Assembly (NCBI GenBank): GCA_011049745.1
Contig: DRHE01000182.1
Span: 1-5,453 of the forward strand
DNA from: Spirochaetales bacterium
GTDB lineage: Bacteria; Spirochaetota; Spirochaetia; SZUA-6; DRHE01
DNA: 5,453 bases
Direction: 5' to 3'
The notes beneath the pieces were generated by a model that was not told the DNA's origin, did not search any database, and was given only the letters and a program-made list of their open reading frames with translations. Below are positions 1 to 5,194 of the stretch, piece by piece. The first letter of the stretch is position 1. The number at the start of each line of letters is the position of its first letter. Position numbers and translations under genes: made by a program.

Positions 1-1
1 G

Positions 2-145
2 GAAATAAACGGGCAACTGGTTAAAATGGCCGGCGGAGCAGGAGTAAATCCTTTATGGAATTGGCGCCTTACCCAGAAACTATCCCGGGTACAGAGGGTA
101 GGGTTCTATAGCACGCCAATTGATCTATTTAAAGCGTTAAAATAA
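2..145 (+). CDS. C-terminal fragment of an unidentified protein
   Basis: An open frame enters from the left edge and runs 47 codons to a TAA at 143-145. It ends in ...STPIDLFKALK. The fragment reads like folded protein (KMAGGAGVNPLWNWRLTQK, then a basic RVQRVGFY stretch). I see no membrane segment and no catalytic motif that I can name, so no function is assigned. Its stop lies 28 nt before the punA ATG, and no terminator or clear promoter sits between them, so it is probably the upstream member of the same operon. The alternative, that the frame is open by chance, is less likely because it ends just before a well-formed ribosome binding site. Confidence 0.6.
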   Translation, partial: EINGQLVKMAGGAGVNPLWNWRLTQKLSRVQRVGFYSTPIDLFKALK

Positions 146-161
146 CTTGATTACCAGAATA

Positions 162-167
162 AAGGAG
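162..167 (+). promoter_or_regulatory. Ribosome binding site of punA
   Basis: AAGGAG lies 6 nt before the ATG at 174. It decides the start: an in-frame TTG at 147 would add nine residues (MITRIKEKG) but has no Shine-Dalgarno sequence and nearly abuts the preceding stop codon. Confidence 0.85.
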
Positions 168-173
168 AAGGGT

Positions 174-980
174 ATGTTTTCCGGATTTGAAGAACGTGTT
201 AAGAGGGCAGTTAAATCTGTAAGAGAGGTTGAAAGTGTATCGCCGCAACTGGGGATTATTCTTGGTTCCGGTCTGGGAGATTTTATCGACCGTTTTTCAG
301 GCAGGGAAATTCCGTATACAAAGATCGACGGGTTCCCCTTGCCTACCGTGGAGGGCCATCGGGGAACTCTTAAAATCAACCCTTCTGCTGCGGTTTTAGC
401 CGGTAGATTCCATTATTATGAAGGTTATGATCCTGATGATATTGTACTGCCGATATTTCTTTTACATGGACTGGGTGTGCGAACCCTTATTGTCACCAAT
501 GCTGCCGGAGCCGTTAATCCCGAGTATAAACCCGGTGAGCTGGTGTTAATACGTGATCATATTAACCTGATGGGTGTAAATCCGCTCCGGGGGCCGAATA
601 TAGCTGATCTGGGCCCCCGTTTTCCCGACATGAGCGAAGTTTATGGCTTGCAGCTGCGGCAACTGGTGAAGAGTATCAGCAAACAGAGCTATAGAGAGGG
701 AGTGTATGCAGCTTTTCAAGGCCCCTGTTATGAAACCCCGGCGGAGATCAGGATGGCTGCAGCTTTTGGCGCTGATCTGGTGGGAATGTCTACCGTTCCG
801 GAAGTAATTGCCGCCGCTTACCTGGGTATCAAAGTGATAGGAATTTCCTGTGTTACCAATATGGCTGCCGGTATTCTGGAGCAGCCCCTGAGTCACGAAG
901 AGGTTGTGGCGACCGGCAAGAAAGTAGCGCCCCAGTTGGCCGAACTGATCACCTCCATACTGAATAACCTTTCGGGCTAA
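174..980 (+). CDS. punA: Purine nucleoside phosphorylase (6-oxopurine type)
   Basis: Cytosolic enzyme of purine salvage. It phosphorolyses inosine, guanosine and their deoxy forms to free base plus (deoxy)ribose-1-phosphate. The 268-residue length fits the trimeric PNP family. Visible family motifs: the phosphate-binding GSG (31-33), GHRG (61-64), RFHYYEG (78-84; Arg78, His80 and Tyr82 correspond to human Arg84, His86, Tyr88), TNAAGAVNP (108-116), RDHINLMGVNPLRGPN (127-142), PCYETPAE (184-191, Glu187 = human Glu201), MSTVPEV (205-211, Met219/Ser220 in human), Asn229 in VTNMAAG (= human Asn243) and His241 (= human His257). The Glu187/Asn229 pair marks a 6-oxopurine enzyme and argues against methylthioadenosine phosphorylase. 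Tyr186 replaces the Phe200 of human PNP, a mild change. The gene is followed after 5 nt by the dinG-like gene. No frameshift or truncation is seen. Confidence 0.95.
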   Translation: MFSGFEERVKRAVKSVREVESVSPQLGIILGSGLGDFIDRFSGREIPYTKIDGFPLPTVEGHRGTLKINPSAAVLAGRFHYYEGYDPDDIVLPIFLLHGLGVRTLIVTNAAGAVNPEYKPGELVLIRDHINLMGVNPLRGPNIADLGPRFPDMSEVYGLQLRQLVKSISKQSYREGVYAAFQGPCYETPAEIRMAAAFGADLVGMSTVPEVIAAAYLGIKVIGISCVTNMAAGILEQPLSHEEVVATGKKVAPQLAELITSILNNLSG

Positions 981-985
981 TATTG

Positions 986-3433
986 ATGACAGCGGAGAGC
1001 AGGTTTACGCAGGAGTCGATCCTGCATGTACGGCAGGCAATCAGAGAGGCGCAGGGAAATGAAGTAATGGTTGTCGGCCGCCTGGATGATAATCAAAAGA
1101 TATGTTCAGTCACTGTTGCCGCCCGTGGTAATGAAGAGGCGGTGCCCGCGCTTAAACCATATCTGGAAAAAGGCGATGTAATTGTTCACAACCACCCCTC
1201 CGCTTTATTGAAGCCCAGCCATGCAGATCTCCGGATTGCCGCCCAGTTGGGAAATCAGGGAATCGGATTCTACATTGTAGACAACAATGTGGAAAATACC
1301 TATGTAGTAGCCGAACCGGTAACCGGCAGGGAGATCAAGGCTTTAGATTGTGAAGAGCTCTCGGCGATTTTACAGCCCGGGGGCAAGTTAAACAGCTGTT
1401 TTCCCGCTTATGAGGAAAGGCCATCGCAGATTGAGATGCTGAAGCTTTTTACCCTGGGTTTCAATAAAGATTTGATCTGTCTCTCTGAAGCAGGCACGGG
1501 CATAGGCAAATCCCTGGCCTATTTAATACCTGCATTTTCCTGGGTGTTGCGCAATGGGGAGAGGGTAGTTGTATCCACCGCGACCATCAATCTTCAGCAG
1601 CAGCTTATCGAAAAGGACATCCCCCTGGTAAAGCGTCTCTTTGACAGTGATCCCGGTGTTGTGCTGGTAAAGGGACGAAGCAATTATCTCTGCCTTACAC
1701 GTTTGCGTGAGAGCAATAGTGAGCTATCTCTCTTTGATGAGGTTAATGAGAATTTGAACGCCATCGCTCAGTGGTCTTTGACTACAGCTACGGGAAGCAG
1801 GAGCGATCTCTCTTTTTTCCCGGATGATGACCTATGGTACAGGCTCTGTTCAGAGGCCGATGCCTGCAGAGGACTGCGCTGTCCGGACCGGGAGAGATGT
1901 TTCGTGCTTCGAGCCCGGAGGGAAGCGGCTGCAGCCCGTATTCTGGTGGTCAATCATCACCTGCTTTTCGCCGATCTCTCTATGCGTATTGCCGGCGCCG
2001 GATTTGAGAGTTCTGCCGTGCTGCCGCCATTCCATAGAATTATCTTTGATGAAGCACATAACATAGAGAACAGCGCTACTTCCTTTTTTTCCCGGAGTTT
2101 CAGCTGCTTGAGTATAGCCAAGTATACGAGCAGGCTCCTGCGGAAGAAAAAGGGGCGAAACTACGGTTTGCTGCTGGGTCTGGAGAAGTTGCTGCACCAT
2201 CATAACCTGATAAATCATATACGGAATCTTCTTGGTGAGGTAGCAGGAAAATCCCGTTCTCAGGATGTAATGTCTGCACAGCTTCTCGGCGGGAATCTGA
2301 ATTTTCGTCTCACTAATGAAACTCCTGATAAACAAACCCTGCTTTTGGAACCTTTGAATGATCTGCGGCAGAGTATAATGAGCCTGCTTTCCTCTTTTGA
2401 AGAACTCTTTAAGAGTCTAAGTGAGGAAGAGGAAGAGGAGAGCATAGTATATGAGTGCCGGATTGAGCTGCGCAGGTTAAACGCAGTTGTCGAGATCTGC
2501 AGCCATTTTTTAAGATTTCAGGATAATGATCAAGATGTTTTCTGGCTGGAAAGCCGCAAGAACTACCGGGGTGAGAATTATACCAGATTTGTAATTACCC
2601 CTCTGGATATCTCGCTGTTGATGAATGAAGCGGTATATAAACCATATAAAACAGTTATTTTCACCTCCGCTACTTTGGCTGTGAACCATAATTTTAATTT
2701 CTGGAAATCAAGGGTCGGCTTTAACAGCGCTGTTGAACGGGAAATTGAGGAAGGATTTTTTGTTTCTCCCTTTAACTACAAGAGAGATGTACTCCTGGGT
2801 ATACCAAAAGAGGCGCCTTCGCCCTCAGAAGAGGGCTATACCGCTTTCATCTCCGCATTTGTGCTGGAGGTCTTGAAGATATCAGAGGGCAGAGGCTTGA
2901 TCTTATTTACTTCTTACTCAATGTTGAAAGAGGTATATGCTGAAGTGGCAGCGGGGTTAAGGGAATGGGGGATCAATATCTTGAGGCAAGGCGAGGATGA
3001 CCGTAACCGCCTGCTGAGGCGTTTCCAGGAGGACACGGCCAGCGTACTTCTGGCTACCGATTCATTCTGGGAGGGGGTAGATACACCGGGAGAAGCCTTA
3101 GAAGTAGTAATTATATGCCGGCTTCCATTTCGAGTGCCTACTGATCCGGTTATTGAAGCTCGTTTGGAGGCTATAGAGAAGAGAGGCGGCAACTCCTTCT
3201 GGGAGCTCTTGCTGCCCGACGCAGTATTACGGTTGAAGCAGGGCTTTGGCCGGCTCATCCGCCGAAAGAGCGACCGGGGCATAGTATTAATCATGGATTC
3301 CAGGATAATTACAAAACCCTATGGCCGAATTTTCCTCTCTTCTCTTCCTGAAACTCTGCAAGTTGTTTCAGAGAGCAGATTCTTACTGGAGAGAGTGGAG
3401 GATTTTATTGTTAATATGCAAAACAACCGGTAA
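986..3433 (+). CDS. dinG: DinG-family Fe-S DNA helicase with N-terminal JAMM/JAB domain
   Basis: 815-residue superfamily 2 (XPD/DinG-like) helicase, expected to be an ATP-driven 5'-3' DNA helicase in repair or replication-conflict resolution. Helicase motifs in order: Q-like RPSQIEM (145-151), Walker A EAGTGIGKS (168-176, Lys175), Ia STATINLQQQL (197-207), DEAH (355-358), FTSATL (559-564), LFTSY (640-644), ATDSFWEGVD (690-699) and VI QGFGRLIRR (752-760). Four Cys fit the DinG iron-sulfur cluster: Cys236 in SNYLC, then Cys294-x4-Cys299-x5-Cys305, the same spacing as in E. coli DinG. Residues ~8-115 are not the exonuclease domain of Bacillus/Staphylococcus DinG but a JAMM/JAB fold candidate: Glu26, then HNHP (68-71), Ser78, Asp81, with RadC-like spacing. 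An acidic run (SEEEEEES) lies near 479-486. Start: ATG 986 is preferred; TTG 983 would add one residue. Neither has a Shine-Dalgarno sequence, and the punA stop is only 5 nt upstream, so translation is probably coupled to punA. Confidence 0.92.
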   Translation: MTAESRFTQESILHVRQAIREAQGNEVMVVGRLDDNQKICSVTVAARGNEEAVPALKPYLEKGDVIVHNHPSALLKPSHADLRIAAQLGNQGIGFYIVDNNVENTYVVAEPVTGREIKALDCEELSAILQPGGKLNSCFPAYEERPSQIEMLKLFTLGFNKDLICLSEAGTGIGKSLAYLIPAFSWVLRNGERVVVSTATINLQQQLIEKDIPLVKRLFDSDPGVVLVKGRSNYLCLTRLRESNSELSLFDEVNENLNAIAQWSLTTATGSRSDLSFFPDDDLWYRLCSEADACRGLRCPDRERCFVLRARREAAAARILVVNHHLLFADLSMRIAGAGFESSAVLPPFHRIIFDEAHNIENSATSFFSRSFSCLSIAKYTSRLLRKKKGRNYGLLLGLEKLLHHHNLINHIRNLLGEVAGKSRSQDVMSAQLLGGNLNFRLTNETPDKQTLLLEPLNDLRQSIMSLLSSFEELFKSLSEEEEEESIVYECRIELRRLNAVVEICSHFLRFQDNDQDVFWLESRKNYRGENYTRFVITPLDISLLMNEAVYKPYKTVIFTSATLAVNHNFNFWKSRVGFNSAVEREIEEGFFVSPFNYKRDVLLGIPKEAPSPSEEGYTAFISAFVLEVLKISEGRGLILFTSYSMLKEVYAEVAAGLREWGINILRQGEDDRNRLLRRFQEDTASVLLATDSFWEGVDTPGEALEVVIICRLPFRVPTDPVIEARLEAIEKRGGNSFWELLLPDAVLRLKQGFGRLIRRKSDRGIVLIMDSRIITKPYGRIFLSSLPETLQVVSESRFLLERVEDFIVNMQNNR

Positions 3434-3459
3434 TATCGATATTTAATAGATGATAAAAA

Positions 3460-3487
3460 AAGGAACGTATTGTTTAATACGTTCCTT
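3460..3487. terminator. Bidirectional rho-independent terminator
   Basis: A perfect 11-bp stem (AAGGAACGTAT / ATACGTTCCTT) with a 6-nt loop lies between the convergent dinG and groES genes. On the minus strand the stem is followed directly by a T tract (complement of the A run 3455-3461), an ideal terminator starting 8 nt after the groES stop. On the plus strand the T run (3493-3497) lies a few bases further away, so termination of dinG transcripts may be weaker. Confidence 0.9.
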
Positions 3488-3495
3488 CTCGCTTT

Positions 3496-3759
3496 TTATC
3501 CGATAACAGCTAAAATGTCATCCATCTTAAGGATAAGCTGTTCTTCACCCTCTACCTTAATGGTAGAACCGGCGTATTTATCATAAATTACGCGGTCCTT
3601 GACTTTTACTTTGATTTCCTCGTCAGTGCCAACCGCAAGGACAATACCTTCCTGGGTTTTCTCCTGAGCGGTCTGGGGAATTAGTATTCCGCCGGCGGTT
3701 TTTGCTTCGGCTTCTACCATTTTTACCAGCACACGTTCTCCTAGAGGCTTGATTTTCAC
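3496..3759 (-). CDS. groES: GroES-type co-chaperonin, short-roof form, without adjacent groEL
   Basis: Ten-kilodalton co-chaperonin that forms the heptameric lid of GroEL in the cytosol. The start motif KIKPLGERVLVK, the mobile loop KTAGGILIPQTAQEK (20-34, with the GroEL-contacting Ile25-Leu26-Ile27), QEGIVLAVG (36-44), DRVIYDKYAG (55-64) and the closing DDILAVIG are diagnostic. At 87 residues it is shorter than the usual 94-97. The loss is internal: between AVG (44) and KVKDRV (52-57) about eight residues of the roof hairpin are missing, and the usual Gly of V-G-D is Lys54. The start is GTG (complement of 3757-3759) behind a full AGGAGG. The gene is expected to be followed by groEL, but a terminator comes 8 nt after the stop, so it is monocistronic here. 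No CIRCE repeat (TTAGCACTC/GAGTGCTAA) is seen upstream, so control by HrcA is not supported. Confidence 0.95.
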   Translation of the reverse strand: MKIKPLGERVLVKMVEAEAKTAGGILIPQTAQEKTQEGIVLAVGTDEEIKVKVKDRVIYDKYAGSTIKVEGEEQLILKMDDILAVIG

Positions 3760-3765
3760 TACTTT

Positions 3766-3771
3766 CCTCCT
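3766..3771 (-). promoter_or_regulatory. Ribosome binding site of groES
   Basis: Reading on the minus strand, AGGAGG is followed by the 6-nt spacer AAAGTA and the GTG start. It fixes the non-ATG start of groES. Confidence 0.9.
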
Positions 3772-3821
3772 GAATTTGATTAAAAAGTTCTACAAAGGTT
3801 AATGATTTGTATTTTAAAGTG

Positions 3822-3850
3822 AATATACGCATTAAGATCATCAGGGTCAA
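3822..3850 (-). promoter_or_regulatory. Sigma-A promoter of groES
   Basis: On the minus strand, TTGACC (complement of 3845-3850) and TATATT (complement of 3822-3827) are separated by exactly 17 bp. Transcription would begin near 3815, giving a leader of about 55 nt before the GTG. Hexamers and spacing are close to consensus, and no other minus-strand promoter is as good in this gap. Confidence 0.75.
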
Positions 3851-3866
3851 GTAAATTGTTACGTAA

Positions 3867-3923
3867 AATCATTTTGCCGGACCGGTAGACTAACTGCAAC
3901 CCTGCTCTTTGAATCATTTTGCC
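3867..3923. repeat. 12-bp direct repeat in the divergent regulatory region
   Basis: AATCATTTTGCC occurs at 3867-3878 and again at 3912-3923, 45 bp apart. The second copy runs into the left arm of the inverted repeat described next. This could be a set of regulator half-sites; no protein can be named. Confidence 0.55.
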
Positions 3924-3969
3924 CCAGTTTTATGGTTGTCAGCAGAAATTGGGGCAATTTGACCCAGTT
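3918..3969 (+). promoter_or_regulatory. Candidate operator / enhancer dyad upstream of the sigma-factor gene
   Basis: TTGCCCCAGTTT (3919-3930) and AAATTGGGGCAA (3946-3957) are inverted arms with one G-T wobble and a 15-nt spacer. A third, direct copy, TTTGACCCAGTT (3958-3969), differs at one base from 3918-3929 and overlaps the -35 of the sigma-A-type promoter. The dyad centre is about 141 bp before the predicted sigma-54 start, the usual range for bacterial enhancer-binding proteins. It could instead be a hairpin terminator, but no T tract follows, so a protein-binding site is preferred. Confidence 0.5.
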
Positions 3970-3986
3970 CAGTGAATTTATATAAT
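3959..3986 (+). promoter_or_regulatory. Sigma-A-type promoter upstream of the sigma-factor gene
   Basis: TTGACC (3959-3964), a 16-bp spacer and an exact TATAAT (3981-3986). The start would be near 3993, giving a leader of about 100 nt. Its -35 overlaps the third TTTGACCCAGTT repeat, so a protein bound there could block this promoter. Confidence 0.7.
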
Positions 3987-4051
3987 GTGGATAATATATG
4001 ACAGTTAATTTGTTGTCTGATAAAGAGATGTGAAGCATTATTATAAAGCGT

Positions 4052-4068
4052 TTGGCACGATAGTTGCA
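4052..4068 (+). promoter_or_regulatory. Sigma-54 (-24/-12) promoter upstream of the sigma-factor gene
   Basis: TTGGCACGATAGTTGCA matches every fixed position of the sigma-54 consensus YTGGCACGRNNNTTGCW, with GG at 4054-4055 and GC at 4066-4067 in the required spacing. Taking C4067 as -12 puts the start at 4079, which is the first G of the GGAGG of the sigma gene. Orientation and position both point to that gene. Expression would then need RpoN and an ATP-dependent enhancer-binding activator, neither of which is in this window. Confidence 0.82.
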
Positions 4069-4078
4069 TCTATTAATT

Positions 4079-4083
4079 GGAGG
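4079..4083 (+). promoter_or_regulatory. Ribosome binding site of the sigma-factor gene
   Basis: GGAGG lies 11 nt before the ATG at 4095, a slightly long spacer that ends in an A-rich run. The in-frame TTG at 4077 overlaps this site and is not a credible start. Confidence 0.75.
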
Positions 4084-4094
4084 ATAATAAAAAA

Positions 4095-4994
4095 ATGATT
4101 ACAGCAACCAAAAAGACAAAAATTAAGAATACAAGAAAACAAATTAATATAAATCCCAACAGTAATGATGATAATATTCTCTCCTTATATCTGAAGGAAA
4201 TCAATACCATTCCCCTGCTGACCAGAGAGGAAGAGGTGAAATATGCAACCGAAGCAGCTTCAGGGAATGAGTTCGCTAAAAATAAGCTCATTAAAGCCAA
4301 TCTTCGTTTTGTAGTAAATGTAGCTAAAAAATACCAGAATCAGGGTTTGCCTTTAGCCGATCTGATAAGTGAAGGCAATATCGGCCTGATGAATGCGATC
4401 GAACGTTTTGATGTGGAAAAGGGCTACCATTTTATCTCTTATGCGGTCTGGTGGATTCGGCAGGCTATTCTCAAAGCAATCTGTGAAAAATCAAGAATGA
4501 TCAGACTGCCTTTAAATAGGGCGAATGAGCTGGTGCAGATCGAGAAAGTGCGTAAGGACCTGCAGAGCAATAACGGTCTTGAACCTGAAATGGAGGAAGT
4601 CGCTAAAAAGCTCTCCATGGATAAAGAACATGTAGAGGATTTGCTGAATATTTCCCGTGACCTCGTTTCCCTGGATACACCGGTCTATGATGAAAAGGAT
4701 TCTTCACTGTTAAGCGATTTTGTTGAAGATAAAGGATATCAAGCGCCTGATGAAATGGCCATCGATAATTCTTTAAAGGCTGATATTAATGATCTACTGA
4801 AAACCTTAAGCCACAAGGAAGCTGATATTATCCAGTATCGTTACGGGCTTAACGGCAGAAGGCCCATGTCACTTAAAGAGATCGGAACCCGTTATAATCT
4901 CACTAAAGAACGTATACGGCAAATAGAGAAAAAAGCTATTAAACGTCTGCAGCACCCTTCACGCAGCCAGTATTTAGCCTCATATGTAGCCTGA
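4095..4994 (+). CDS. RNA polymerase sigma-70-family factor, group-2-like (RpoD/SigA family, no region 1.1)
   Basis: 299-residue sigma factor that would direct RNA polymerase core to -10/-35 promoters. A short Lys/Asn-rich tail (1-27) replaces region 1.1. Region 1.2 follows (SLYLKEINTIPLLTREEEV, 30-48), then region 2 (AKNKLIKANLRFVVNVAKKY 61-80; LADLISEGNIGLMNAIERFD 87-106; ISYAVWWIRQAIL 114-126), region 3 (RLPLNRANEL, 137-146, and following) and region 4 with the helix-turn-helix SLKEIGTRYNLTKERIRQIE (259-278), ending HPSRSQYL. Gln123 equals E. coli Gln437 of the -10-reading helix, but the positions of Thr432 and Thr440 are Val and Leu126. The signature SYAVWWIRQAIL with RLPLN differs from the usual Firmicute SigA (YATWWIRQAI, IRIPVH). 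A primary SigA is not excluded, but the size, the absent region 1.1 and the sigma-54 promoter suggest an alternative group 2 factor. The gene is divergent from groES and upstream of ppdK, with a terminator between. Confidence 0.93.
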   Translation: MITATKKTKIKNTRKQININPNSNDDNILSLYLKEINTIPLLTREEEVKYATEAASGNEFAKNKLIKANLRFVVNVAKKYQNQGLPLADLISEGNIGLMNAIERFDVEKGYHFISYAVWWIRQAILKAICEKSRMIRLPLNRANELVQIEKVRKDLQSNNGLEPEMEEVAKKLSMDKEHVEDLLNISRDLVSLDTPVYDEKDSSLLSDFVEDKGYQAPDEMAIDNSLKADINDLLKTLSHKEADIIQYRYGLNGRRPMSLKEIGTRYNLTKERIRQIEKKAIKRLQHPSRSQYLASYVA

Positions 4995-5018
4995 TTTAAT
5001 CCAGTAATCAGCTTGTTC

Positions 5019-5139
5019 CAGCTGGTCAACCCTCCCTGGGCGGTCGTCCCACAGGGATTTCCTTCGGTCGGGTGTCAACCCTACCTGGGCGGTCGCCCTA
5101 AAGGATTTCCTTCGGTCGGGTTGACAGCTGTTTTTTTTT
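5019..5139 (+). terminator. Long-armed intrinsic terminator of the sigma-factor gene
   Basis: The left arm CAGCTGGTCAACCC (5019-5032) pairs with GGGTTGACAGCTG (5118-5130), with one bulged G, and is followed at once by nine T (5131-5139). The roughly 85-nt interior contains the tandem repeats, each able to fold into its own small GGGC/GYCC hairpin with a GGTC loop (5038-5049 and 5087-5098). A shorter alternative pairs GTCAACCC at 5074-5081 with the same right arm but ends 5 nt before the T tract. Confidence 0.75.
5025..5120. repeat. Two tandem ~48-bp GC-rich structured repeats
   Basis: Copy 1 (5025-5072) and copy 2 (5074-5120) begin GTCAACCCT and end GGATTTCCTTCGGTCGGG. They differ at four bases and one indel. 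One difference (T5047 versus C5096) keeps the inner stem pairing as G-U or G-C, which hints at selection on structure. They do not code for a credible protein on either strand. They may be members of a dispersed intergenic repeat family. Confidence 0.85.
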
Positions 5140-5149
5140 GTTTTAGATT
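5121..5149 (+). promoter_or_regulatory. Candidate ppdK promoter embedded in the terminator arm
   Basis: An exact TTGACA (5121-5126) lies inside the right terminator arm. It is followed after 17 bp by TAGATT (5144-5149), which matches the -10 consensus at four of six bases. The start would be near 5156, about 39 nt before the ppdK GTG. The spacer is T-rich. The exact -35 could be partly a by-product of the repeat's GTTGAC arm, so confidence is moderate. Confidence 0.45.
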
Positions 5150-5181
5150 TACGGCAATTAAATAAAAGCAATAGCACAGAT

Positions 5182-5187
5182 GGAGGT
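5182..5187 (+). promoter_or_regulatory. Ribosome binding site of ppdK
   Basis: GGAGGT lies 7 nt before the GTG at 5195. It supports the non-ATG start, which yields the family's [10 protein letters not shown] beginning. Confidence 0.88.
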
Positions 5188-5194
5188 GTCTTAG

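Noticed and set aside
2..145. Naming the upstream gene (for example phosphopentomutase or a glycosyltransferase)
   Set aside because: Gene order in other Firmicutes makes such neighbours tempting, but the 47 residues show no recognisable signature.
147..173. TTG start extending punA by nine residues
   Set aside because: No ribosome binding site and it starts one base after the preceding stop; the ATG at 174 has AAGGAG at 6 nt.
1850..2335. 161-codon minus-strand open frame inside the helicase gene
   Set aside because: It is antisense to a fully motif-supported helicase, has no ribosome binding site and its translation resembles no protein; the other antisense frames in punA and dinG are rejected for the same reason.
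3623..3850. 75-codon minus-strand open frame overlapping groES in another frame
   Set aside because: It is out of frame with groES, covers the groES promoter and lacks its own initiation signal.
3919..3957. Hairpin read as a terminator
   Set aside because: Only three T follow the right arm and no gene on the plus strand ends nearby; a regulator dyad fits better.
4077..4094. TTG start for the sigma factor (MEDNKK...)
   Set aside because: The TTG overlaps the GGAGG that serves the ATG at 4095, and the extra residues match nothing in the family.
5025..5120. CRISPR array
   Set aside because: Only two copies, directly adjacent with a 1-nt gap and no unique spacers.
4980..5177. 65-codon minus-strand open frame after the sigma gene
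   Set aside because: It is the translation of the tandem repeat (DRRKS repeated) and the terminator; no ribosome binding site or family resemblance.
5019..5194. Riboswitch in front of ppdK
   Set aside because: The structure is explained by tandem repeats plus a terminator just after the sigma gene; I see no known aptamer core, and the likely ppdK start lies downstream of it.
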